Source: an uncultured Mollicutes bacterium
GTDB lineage: Bacteria; Bacillota_I; Bacilli_A; RF39; UBA660
Reading direction: 5' to 3'
DNA: 12,052 nucleotides
Assembly (NCBI GenBank): GCA_900550145.1
Contig: URRF01000036.1
Location: forward strand, 1-12,052
Within the stretch, counting starts at the first letter, position 1. The number at the start of each line of letters is the position of its first letter. Positions 1 to 6,584 of the stretch are shown here, one piece after another. Under the pieces are notes generated by a model. That model did no database searches. It was not told where the DNA came from and saw only the letters and a list, made by a program, of their open reading frames with translations. The position numbers and the translations under genes are program-made.

Positions 1-537
1 ACCAAATACTCCTATTATTCTCCATAATTCATTATTAAAACTTACATAGTTATTTGGATCACTTCCATAATATCTTATATTTTGATCAGGGGTATTATCT
101 TTTTTTAATCCATTACTTGTTCTTGTTTCTTCACTACTATATAAATCAATTATATGTTCTAATAAATATTGATAATCTAGTGAGAATTTATAAATATATT
201 CTTCGTTATTTTTAATTATTTTAACTATACTAGTTGATGGTATATTTTTACCAGTTAATGGGTTTTCTAATTTATTTTCTAATAATTCATTTTCTTGTAA
301 TGTTCGAATAGAAACTTCATAATATCCTTGACTTTCTATCGCATCATCCACAATATTAACATTTAAATAAACATAAGCTTGAGCTGCATCTTTTACTGTA
401 GAAATCAAACTATTATATGCATTTTTCTTTTTATTATTTATCATTGTATTAACTTTAGGAACAACAAGCAAAAAGATTGTTACTAAAAGTACAACACAAA
501 CTGTAATTTCTACTAAAGTAAAACCATTCTTCTTCAT
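1..537 (-). CDS. Pilin-like protein with class III signal peptide, C-terminus beyond window
   Basis: Reading down from the ATG at 537 the frame is open for 179 codons and leaves the window at base 1, so the C-terminus is missing. The N-terminus MKKNG/FTLVE is a textbook type IV prepilin signal: basic residues, Gly5 before the cleavage site, Phe6 as first mature residue, and Glu10 as the conserved Glu+5. A hydrophobic helix (about residues 11-27) and a KVNTMINNKKK stretch follow. By family knowledge a prepilin peptidase would cut and methylate it, and it would join a type IV pilus, pseudopilus or competence pilus at the membrane. The last residues (NNYVSFNNELWRIIGVF, about 162-178) resemble a tryptophan-containing module I associate with extracellular proteins of uncultured gut Firmicutes, possibly DUF6273-like (from memory). 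The SD GGTGAT at 541-546 fits the start. Pilin-like identity is firm, exact role unknown. Confidence 0.85.
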   Translation of the reverse strand, partial: MKKNGFTLVEITVCVVLLVTIFLLVVPKVNTMINNKKKNAYNSLISTVKDAAQAYVYLNVNIVDDAIESQGYYEVSIRTLQENELLENKLENPLTGKNIPSTSIVKIIKNNEEYIYKFSLDYQYLLEHIIDLYSSEETRTSNGLKKDNTPDQNIRYYGSDPNNYVSFNNELWRIIGVFG

Positions 538-552
538 ACTATCACCATTTTA

Positions 553-581
553 ATTTTAACATACAAATTAAAATTAAACAA
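553..581 (-). promoter_or_regulatory. Promoter of the left pilin-like gene
   Basis: TTGTTT (576-581) and TAAAAT (553-558) are separated by 17 bp, and a TGT directly before the -10 makes it an extended -10. The -10 lies six bases ahead of the SD GGTGAT, so the transcript would start near 546 with a leader of about 9 nt. The gap terminator sits just upstream, so the gene is probably transcribed on its own. Confidence 0.5.
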
Positions 582-586
582 TTAAG

Positions 587-607
587 AAAAAAACTCCAAT
601 GGAGTTT
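587..607 (-). terminator. Intrinsic terminator of gap
   Basis: The 7-bp stem AAACTCC/GGAGTTT (601-607 and 591-597) with a 3-nt loop is followed on the minus strand by seven T (587-593). The upstream arm begins inside the gap stop codon TAA (606-608). Confidence 0.85.
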
Positions 608-1607
608 ATTTGTTCATTAAGTATTTTGCAGTTCTTATCATTTGGCATGTATAACTCATTTCATTATCATACCACGCAACTACTTTTACTAATTCTCCAA
701 AAGAAGTCTTTACTATTTTTGTTTGAGTTGCATCATAAAGTGATCCATATTTCATGCCAATAACATCACTAGACACAATTTCTTCATCCGTGTAACCCAA
801 AGTATCACTAGTACTATTTCTCATTGCCTCATTTATTTCTTCCTTTGTAACACTTCTATCTAATGCACAAGTAAGTTCTACTAATGATCCAGTTATAACT
901 GGCACTCTTTGTGCACTTCCATCTAATTTACCATCTAATTCTGGAATTACAAGTCCAATTGCTTTTGCAGCACCTGTACTATTAGGTACTATATTAGAAG
1001 CAGCTGCTCTTGCTCTTCTTAAATCTCCCTTTCTATGAGGACTATCCAAAGTATTTTGATCATTAGTATAAGCATGTATTGTTGTCATAATACCATATTT
1101 AATCTTAAAGTTATCGTTCATAACTTTAGCAATAGGCGCAAGACAATTAGTTGTACAAGAAGCTGCAGAAATAATTTCTTCACTTCCATCCAATATATTT
1201 TCATTTACACCATATACAACTGTCTTAACATCACCCTTTGCAGGTGCTGAAATAATTACCTTTTTTGCACCACTAATTATATGAGCCATTGCATCTTCCT
1301 TTTTTGTAAAGAAACCAGTACATTCAAATACAACATCAACACCTAATTTTTTCCATGGCAAATTAGCTGGGTCTTTCTCTTTATATATTCTTATTTCTTT
1401 ACCATCTACTATTATAGAATTTTCTGTACTTTCTACTACATGACCTTCATATCTCTTTTGTGCCGTATCATACTTTAATAAATGTGCTAATGTTTTTGCA
1501 TCAGTCAAATCATTTATGGCAACTACTTCAAAATCTTTACTAGAAAATGTTTCTCTAAAACACAATCTTCCTATTCTTCCAAATCCATTTATTGCTATTT
1601 TTATCAT
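606..1607 (-). CDS. gap: Glyceraldehyde-3-phosphate dehydrogenase, NAD-dependent
   Basis: Phosphorylating GAPDH: oxidises glyceraldehyde 3-phosphate with NAD and phosphate to 1,3-bisphosphoglycerate in cytosolic glycolysis. The 333 residues match the normal family length. The Rossmann glycine motif GFGRIG is at 8-13. Asp33 in INDLT is typical of NAD-specific, glycolytic enzymes. The catalytic Cys151 lies in SAASCTTN, with His178 in TTIHAYT. Arg234 in SAQRVPVITG belongs to the phosphate-binding region, and the C-terminal WYDNEMSY (312-319) contacts nicotinamide; Ser replaces the more usual Gly in this last motif. The start ATG at 1607 has a full AGGAGG SD. That SD overlaps the TAG stop of the uridine-kinase-like gene 11 nt upstream, so the two are cotranscribed and probably translationally coupled. 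No separate promoter or CggR-like gene is seen here. Confidence 0.97.
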   Translation of the reverse strand: MIKIAINGFGRIGRLCFRETFSSKDFEVVAINDLTDAKTLAHLLKYDTAQKRYEGHVVESTENSIIVDGKEIRIYKEKDPANLPWKKLGVDVVFECTGFFTKKEDAMAHIISGAKKVIISAPAKGDVKTVVYGVNENILDGSEEIISAASCTTNCLAPIAKVMNDNFKIKYGIMTTIHAYTNDQNTLDSPHRKGDLRRARAAASNIVPNSTGAAKAIGLVIPELDGKLDGSAQRVPVITGSLVELTCALDRSVTKEEINEAMRNSTSDTLGYTDEEIVSSDVIGMKYGSLYDATQTKIVKTSFGELVKVVAWYDNEMSYTCQMIRTAKYLMNK

Positions 1608-1618
1608 ATTAATTCCTC

Positions 1619-3256
1619 CTATTCAAAACAACCATTTCCAATAAATTCTCTCATAACTGAATCAAGCGGTATAGAAGCACTTGGCATTGGCAATATCATT
1701 CTAAGTAAATTTATTAACCTTATCGCTTCAATATAATTTGGATCACTTTCATTAACCGAAAATAATAATGGTTCTGCATATACCTTAAGTACATTCATCT
1801 CATATATTAATGACGTATTTAAAACTATATCTGATTTATCCTGATAAGGAAATACATACTCAGTTTCACCCTTTCTAACTCTTTTCCAAGAATCAAGTGT
1901 CTCACTCGCATTATATCCTCTCCTTAAATTATCCCTTACTAATCTTCTTAATAACCTATTATCAGTAGTATTTAATCTATTATGATTATCCAAATTTAAA
2001 CAAGTAAGAGGAGAGATATAAATTCTATACTTATTCTTTTTGTCAATAGTTTTAGTCAATTCATCATTTAAAGAATGTAAACCTTCTATTATTAATATTG
2101 CATTTTCTTTAAGTTTTAATCTTCTCTTAAACTCTTTTTGACCAGTTATAAAATTATATGTAGGTAAAATTACTTCTTCACCCTTTAATAATCTTGACAA
2201 TTGATCATTAAATAATTCAGTATCTATTGCATTTATTGATTCATAATCTTTATTTCCATCTTCATCTAAAGGAGTATCTATTCTTTCTTTAAAATAATCA
2301 TCAACAGATAACGCAACTGGATTCAAACCCTTACTTTCCAAAAACATCTCTAATTTTTTTGATGTAGTTGTTTTACCAGAACAAGAAGGACCTGCTATTA
2401 AAACCATTTTTATATCCTCATTTTTAGATATAGTTTCTGAAATATCTAAAAGATTTTTATTATACGTTGCTTCACTCATAAATATAAGATCATTCCATTT
2501 ACCTTCCGCAAGCATCTTATTTATATCAGAAACATTTCTTATACCAATTTTATCTGACCAATCAATATACTCCATAACTGAATTAAAAAACTTCTCATGA
2601 TGAACATATTTATTAACTTTATTATTATCATATGTAAATGGTAACATAAGCGCAAAACCATCTTTATTTATATATTCTAAATTAAAATCCTTCACATAAG
2701 ACGTATTTATTGCCATTTCACCATACATATAATCATATATATTATCAAGTTTATATATAGTTATATAAGTATTACTTAAATATTTAAGTAAATTAACTTT
2801 ATCATACATTTTTCTTAACTCATAATATTTAATTACTTTTATCCTATTAATATTTAATTTTTGTATCTCTACTGATTCCTCTACTATTTCATGCATCCTA
2901 TTTTTAATTACATCTAATTTCTTAGGTGTCATATTACTTAAAGCACAAAATATTCCCTTATCAATAGAATGCTCTATTCTTACCTGTTCCCTATATTCAT
3001 CTAATATTGCCTTAGACAAAATAAGTATAGCAGTTCTTTCATATACCTTATTTCCTTCATTACTAGATACATCATAAAAATCAATAGTTGCATCCTCATC
3101 TAATACATAATTTAAAGATACAATCACATCATTTACATTTGCAGCTAAAATATCATATTTATAATATTTAGAATACTTTTTACTTACTTCTAACACAGTA
3201 ATTCCCCTTGGAAATTCATCTGTTTTATTATTATATGTTATCTTGATATTATCCAT
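1619..3256 (-). CDS. TGS-domain nucleoside (uridine) kinase fusion protein
   Basis: A 545-residue three-part protein of the family usually annotated as nucleoside or uridine kinase. Residues about 2-62 form a ThrRS/GTPase/SpoT-type TGS domain. About 70-200 correspond to the ThrRS second additional domain, but the expected HxxxH signature is absent (ERTAILIL where HSAAHLL would be), so no tRNA editing is expected. About 280-480 is a phosphoribulokinase/uridine kinase P-loop domain: Walker A GPSCSGKTT (289-297, Lys295), SVDDYF (317-322), PTYNF and the Walker B-like IIEGLHSLN (389-397). The kinase would use NTP to phosphorylate uridine or a related nucleoside; the substrate in this fusion family is not settled by the sequence. 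ATG 3256 is preferred over an in-frame GTG at 3268: it has GGGTGAT at the right distance, and the promoter puts the transcript start near 3271. First gene of an operon with gap. Confidence 0.85.
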   Translation of the reverse strand: MDNIKITYNNKTDEFPRGITVLEVSKKYSKYYKYDILAANVNDVIVSLNYVLDEDATIDFYDVSSNEGNKVYERTAILILSKAILDEYREQVRIEHSIDKGIFCALSNMTPKKLDVIKNRMHEIVEESVEIQKLNINRIKVIKYYELRKMYDKVNLLKYLSNTYITIYKLDNIYDYMYGEMAINTSYVKDFNLEYINKDGFALMLPFTYDNNKVNKYVHHEKFFNSVMEYIDWSDKIGIRNVSDINKMLAEGKWNDLIFMSEATYNKNLLDISETISKNEDIKMVLIAGPSCSGKTTTSKKLEMFLESKGLNPVALSVDDYFKERIDTPLDEDGNKDYESINAIDTELFNDQLSRLLKGEEVILPTYNFITGQKEFKRRLKLKENAILIIEGLHSLNDELTKTIDKKNKYRIYISPLTCLNLDNHNRLNTTDNRLLRRLVRDNLRRGYNASETLDSWKRVRKGETEYVFPYQDKSDIVLNTSLIYEMNVLKVYAEPLLFSVNESDPNYIEAIRLINLLRMILPMPSASIPLDSVMREFIGNGCFE

Positions 3257-3259
3257 ATT

Positions 3260-3266
3260 ATCACCC
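3260..3266 (-). promoter_or_regulatory. SD GGGTGAT fixing the uridine-kinase-like start
   Basis: GGGTGAT ends three bases before ATG 3256, which places its GG core seven bases from the start and matches the 5' part of the anti-SD. The alternative GTG (3268) overlaps it and has no SD of its own. Confidence 0.7.
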
Positions 3267-3277
3267 ACTCTAAACCA

Positions 3278-3306
3278 AGTATATCAAATAATAAAAAATT
3301 TGTCAT
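3278..3306 (-). promoter_or_regulatory. Promoter of the uridine-kinase-like/gap operon
   Basis: ATGACA (3301-3306) and TATACT (3278-3283) are 17 bp apart, each five of six to consensus. TGA directly before the -10 gives an extended -10. The expected start near 3271 leaves a leader of about 15 nt. It lies in the 106-bp divergent spacer shared with clpP. For clpP only weak candidates are visible, for example TTGAAT at 3315-3320 with CCTAAT at 3338-3343, so I do not place that promoter. Confidence 0.75.
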
Positions 3307-3362
3307 AATTATTATTGAATATTTACATTACTTTATACCTAATATATATATGAGGTGAGGAT

Positions 3363-3932
3363 ATGAATTTAGTACCAACAGTAATAGAAAAAAGTAGTAA
3401 TGGAGAAAGAGCATATGATTTATACTCTAGAATATTAGAAGATAGAATTATAATGTTATCTGGAGAAATAGATGATAATGTTGCAAATATAGTAGTTGCA
3501 GAACTATTATATCTAGATTCAATAAATCATGATGATATAAGTTTATATATCAATTCTAATGGTGGAAGTATTACATCTGGAATGGCTATATATGATACTA
3601 TGAATTATATTAAAAGCGATGTATCTACCATATGTATAGGAATGTGTGCATCCATGGCCGCGTTTTTGCTATCTAGCGGGAAAAAGGGCAAAAGATATTC
3701 TTTAAAAAATAGTGAAATTATGATACATCAACCACTTGGTGGTGCAAAAGGTCAAGCAACAGAAATTAAAATAGCGGCAGAAAGAATACTTAAAATAAGA
3801 GATAAAATGAACAAAATAATGGCCGAAAATACAAATAATGATATTGAAATAATAGAAAAAGATACCGAAAGAGATAACTTCATGTCAAGTGAGGAAGCTC
3901 TCTCATACGGTATCATTGATAAAATTTTATAA
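3363..3932 (+). CDS. clpP: ATP-dependent Clp protease proteolytic subunit ClpP
   Basis: Serine peptidase that forms the two-ring, 14-subunit barrel which degrades proteins fed in by a AAA+ unfoldase. The 189 residues match typical ClpP. The catalytic triad is complete: Ser97 in GMCASMAA, His122 in IMIHQPLGG and Asp171 in TERDNFMS. The N-terminal NLVPTVIEKSSNGERAYDLY and the GGSITSGMAIYD turn are also family hallmarks, as is the C-terminal SSEEALSYGIIDKIL. The start has a strong SD, GAGGTGAGG, ending two bases before the ATG. It is the only plus-strand gene here. The natural partner is the ClpC encoded at 9435-11723, whose second AAA+ domain carries a candidate ClpP-docking MGF loop. Its stop abuts the stop of the opposing peptidase gene with no base between them. 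No CtsR-type direct repeat (GGTCAAA-like) was seen upstream. Confidence 0.97.
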   Translation: MNLVPTVIEKSSNGERAYDLYSRILEDRIIMLSGEIDDNVANIVVAELLYLDSINHDDISLYINSNGGSITSGMAIYDTMNYIKSDVSTICIGMCASMAAFLLSSGKKGKRYSLKNSEIMIHQPLGGAKGQATEIKIAAERILKIRDKMNKIMAENTNNDIEIIEKDTERDNFMSSEEALSYGIIDKIL

Positions 3933-4598
3933 TTAATCATCTCTTCTTATTTGCAAAAACAATCTTAACATTTGAGTAAAACTTGCAAAGAAAGAAGCAA
4001 CATAAGTCATTGCAGCAGAATTTAACATAACATTAACCTGGTTTAATTCACTTTCATCTATAATATTTAATTTAATTAATTGTTTTTTTGCTCTACTTGA
4101 TGCATTAAATTCAGTTGGAAGTGTAACTAACTGAAATAAAAGTGCAGCACACATCATTATAAAACCAATCATAGCCATATCAAATATAGACGCCAAAACA
4201 CCTATTATCATTATTACATAACCAAGTTTAGATGATATACTTACTATTGGAACTAATATGCTTCTAAGTACTATAAAAGCATATTTTTCTTTATGTTGTA
4301 TAACATGCCCACACTCATGAGCAGCAACAGAAACACTCGCAATACTTTTATCATCATAAATATCAGATGACAAACTTATAGTATTTGTTTTAGGATTAAA
4401 ATTATCAGTTAACTCTCCACCAATCTTAACTATCCTAACATCACTTAGTCCATTACTATCTAATATTTCTCTCGCAGTTTCATATCCAGATTTTCCACTT
4501 TTAACACTAAATTCTCTATATTTATTATAACTACACTTTATATATGCTTGAGACACTATTATAAGTATAGCAGGTATTATTATTAACAAAAAATTCAT
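3933..4598 (-). CDS. YugP-type membrane zinc metallopeptidase
   Basis: A 221-residue protein of the YugP/Zn_peptidase_2 family of membrane-bound neutral zinc proteases; physiological substrates are not known. A hydrophobic N-terminal helix (about 3-20) precedes a soluble part with the TAREILDSNGL segment and the DNFNPKTNTISLS strand region. The zinc motif is HECGH at 94-98: His94 and His98 would bind zinc and Glu95 would be catalytic, with Glu163 in LPTEFNASSRA the likely third ligand. Hydrophobic segments at about 108-157 and a hydrophobic stretch at 195-215 make it integral to the membrane. Last gene of the cinA-cysS-yugP operon. Its ATG lies six bases after the cysS TGA and in the same frame; AAAGGA inside the cysS end is a somewhat distant SD, so coupling with cysS termination is likely. 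Confidence 0.9.
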   Translation of the reverse strand: MNFLLIIIPAILIIVSQAYIKCSYNKYREFSVKSGKSGYETAREILDSNGLSDVRIVKIGGELTDNFNPKTNTISLSSDIYDDKSIASVSVAAHECGHVIQHKEKYAFIVLRSILVPIVSISSKLGYVIMIIGVLASIFDMAMIGFIMMCAALLFQLVTLPTEFNASSRAKKQLIKLNIIDESELNQVNVMLNSAAMTYVASFFASFTQMLRLFLQIRRDD

Positions 4599-4604
4599 AT
4601 TACA

Positions 4605-6002
4605 TCATATCCTTTCAAACATTGTTCCTTCCCTAGTATCTTTAATTATTATATTCATCTTTTTTAATTCATCCCTTATTTCGTCTGCTCTTTTATAATC
4701 CTTATTAAGCTTAGCAACATTTCTTTCCTCAATTAATTTATTTATAAATGTTAATTCCTCATCAGTAATATCATTATCATTTTTTAATAAATCAAGAGAT
4801 AATACTCTATCAAAAGATTCCACTAAATATATCTTTGTATCATCATTCATACTATTATCCTTTAATACATCAAAAAGTACTGTAAGTGCATTAGATGTAT
4901 TAAGATCATTTCCAATTTGTTCCTTAAACATATTATCATATTTTTCTATAAGATTTAAATCAATAACACCATCACCTTTTTTTAATGACTTAATCCTACT
5001 TTTCAATTTATTGTACGAAATTTCTGCCATATCAAGTGAATCATAACTAAATACCAATTGATTTCTATAATGTGACTGTAAACACATAAATCTATAACTC
5101 AAAGGATTGTATCCTTTGCTCTCCAAAAGTGAAACAGTTAAAAATTCACCCTTACTCTTACTCATTTTTCCACTTTTATCATTTAAATGTTCACCATGTA
5201 CCCAATAATTACACCATTTATGACCTAAATATGCCTCACTCTGTGCAATTTCATTTGTATGATGAGGAAATATATTATCAACACCTCCACAATGTATATC
5301 TAAATATTCACCCAAATATTTAATTGATATTCCAGAGCACTCAATATGCCATCCTGGATAACCAATTCCAAATGGTGAATCCCATTTCATTTCCTGATTA
5401 TCAAACTTTGATTTAGTAAACCATAATGCAAAATCAAATGGATTTCTTTTTTCCAAATCCTCATTCACATCATCTCTAGCACCTATTATTAAATTCTCCT
5501 CATTCTTACCAGATAATTTATAATAATCACTTGCTTTACTTATATCAAAATATACATTATTATGTGATAAATAAGCATAACCAGTATCAAGTAATTTTTG
5601 TATTATTTTTATATACTCATCTATATTAGAAGACGCAGGTGAAATTATTTCTGGTTTTTTTATATTTAACTTTTCTGTATCACAAAAAAATTCCTTAGTA
5701 TAAAAGTCAGCTATTTCATATACTGTCTTACCTTCTCTTTTAGCACCAACCAGCATCTTATCAAGTCCAGTATCCGCATCACTCTGTAAATGTCCAACAT
5801 CAGTAATATTCATTGCTCTTTTAACTTTATACCCCAAATAATTCAGTGTTTTTTCTAATACATCCTCAAATATATAAGTCCTAAGATTACCTATATGTGC
5901 ATAATGATACACAGTAGGTCCACATGTATACATTCTAACAATTCCATCTTCATGTGGAACAAATTCTTCTATTCTCTTACTTAAAGTATTATATATTTTC
6001 AT
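4605..6002 (-). CDS. cysS: Cysteinyl-tRNA synthetase
   Basis: Class I synthetase that activates cysteine with ATP and charges tRNA-Cys. The 465 residues are the usual bacterial length. The HIGH-type motif is HIGN (36-39) in PTVYHYAHIGNL. The KMSKS loop is exact at 279-283. The zinc site that selects cysteine is intact: Cys27 in MYTCGPT, Cys222 in HIECSG, and His247 and Glu251 in FPHHTNEIAQSE. The C-terminal part (about 325-465) is the helical anticodon-recognition region, ending in the RADEIRDELK and IKDTREGT motifs common to the family. ATG 6002 has an AGGAGG SD that overlaps the TAG stop of the upstream amidase gene, so translation is probably coupled. No T-box leader is present. It stops with TGA, six bases before and in frame with the following peptidase gene. 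Confidence 0.97.
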   Translation of the reverse strand: MKIYNTLSKRIEEFVPHEDGIVRMYTCGPTVYHYAHIGNLRTYIFEDVLEKTLNYLGYKVKRAMNITDVGHLQSDADTGLDKMLVGAKREGKTVYEIADFYTKEFFCDTEKLNIKKPEIISPASSNIDEYIKIIQKLLDTGYAYLSHNNVYFDISKASDYYKLSGKNEENLIIGARDDVNEDLEKRNPFDFALWFTKSKFDNQEMKWDSPFGIGYPGWHIECSGISIKYLGEYLDIHCGGVDNIFPHHTNEIAQSEAYLGHKWCNYWVHGEHLNDKSGKMSKSKGEFLTVSLLESKGYNPLSYRFMCLQSHYRNQLVFSYDSLDMAEISYNKLKSRIKSLKKGDGVIDLNLIEKYDNMFKEQIGNDLNTSNALTVLFDVLKDNSMNDDTKIYLVESFDRVLSLDLLKNDNDITDEELTFINKLIEERNVAKLNKDYKRADEIRDELKKMNIIIKDTREGTMFERI

Positions 6003-6011
6003 AAAGTCCTC

Positions 6012-6479
6012 CTACTTAATTATATTTAGTAACATAATAGATATTATTTTAGATAAAGCAATTTTATTTTCTTCCCTACTAATATTAGTTACTGTTACAG
6101 TTTGATTATAAAACTTATTTAAATCTCTATCATAAATACTTATATATACAACATTATCACTGCCAAATTTATTATTTAAATCAACTCTATTTAATTTTCC
6201 AGTAATACCTATTCCATAATTCGAATCAGTAAAATCACATATTTTCTTGCTCATTTCATTAGATGTTTCAATACTATATACACTATACTTATCTATTACA
6301 TATGCAGAAACACCCATTTTTATTTTATATTCATTAGAATATGTTACCGCACCAAATTTAAATATATTACTAGAGCCCTCTACATTAGTAATTGAATTTG
6401 CAATATATCCACCTGTACATGATTCCATAGTACTCACTGTTTTATTTAATAAAATCAATTTCTGAACTACTTCCTTCAT
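6012..6479 (-). CDS. CinA C-terminal-type protein (nicotinamide-nucleotide amidase family)
   Basis: A 155-residue stand-alone CinA C-terminal domain (PncC family). Characterised members deamidate nicotinamide mononucleotide to nicotinic acid mononucleotide in NAD recycling. The family core is clear: ESCTGG (19-24) with the catalytic Ser, EGSSNIFKFGAVTYSNEYK (about 34-52) with the conserved Tyr and Lys, and YGIGITG (88-94). The normal continuation, a glycine-rich AGPGG-type loop, is replaced here by KLNRVDLNNKFGSDN, so activity or substrate may differ. There is no N-terminal molybdopterin-binding-like domain as in full CinA. ATG 6479 is chosen over an in-frame GTG at 6488, because GGGTGAG (6484-6490) is well placed for the ATG and the promoter would start transcription near 6490. 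First gene of the operon with cysS and the peptidase. Confidence 0.8.
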   Translation of the reverse strand: MKEVVQKLILLNKTVSTMESCTGGYIANSITNVEGSSNIFKFGAVTYSNEYKIKMGVSAYVIDKYSVYSIETSNEMSKKICDFTDSNYGIGITGKLNRVDLNNKFGSDNVVYISIYDRDLNKFYNQTVTVTNISREENKIALSKIISIMLLNIIK

Positions 6480-6483
6480 AACA

Positions 6484-6490
6484 CTCACCC
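6484..6490 (-). promoter_or_regulatory. SD GGGTGAG fixing the cinA-type start
   Basis: GGGTGAG lies four bases before ATG 6479. It covers the competing GTG at 6488, which has no SD upstream and would sit at the predicted 5' end of the transcript. Confidence 0.65.
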
Positions 6491-6496
6491 ATATAA

Positions 6497-6525
6497 ATTA
6501 TATAATAAAACTACTTCATAAACAA
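6497..6525 (-). promoter_or_regulatory. Promoter of the cinA-cysS-yugP operon
   Basis: A perfect TATAAT (6497-6502) stands 17 bp from TTGTTT (6520-6525). The -10 is six bases ahead of the SD, giving a predicted leader of about 11 nt. It lies downstream of the gltX terminator, so the operon is transcribed independently of gltX. Confidence 0.75.
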
Positions 6526-6558
6526 GAAATTACTCTACAACATAAAAATTTTTAATAC

Positions 6559-6584
6559 AAAAAAACAAAGTATTTCTACTTTGC
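6559..6584 (-). terminator. gltX: Intrinsic terminator of gltX
   Basis: The 7-bp stem CAAAGTA/TACTTTG (6577-6583 and 6566-6572) is closed by a GAAA tetraloop of the stable GNRA type and followed by seven T (6559-6565). The upstream arm includes the last Lys codon and part of the TAG stop of gltX (6576-6578); the loop supplies the rest. Confidence 0.9.

Noticed and set aside
3920..3931. AT-only palindrome at the clpP/yugP junction as a bidirectional terminator
   Set aside because: It would form at most about four A-T pairs with a minimal loop and lacks any G-C pairs.
4605..4607. TGA reassigned to tryptophan as in mycoplasmas
   Set aside because: The main genes end at normal family lengths with TGA counted as stop, and the Trp codons I checked are TGG.
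6480..6575. T-box or riboswitch ahead of the cinA-cysS operon, or ahead of gltX
   Set aside because: Predicted leaders are 11-16 nt. The spacers are filled by promoters and terminators, with no room for a structured leader.
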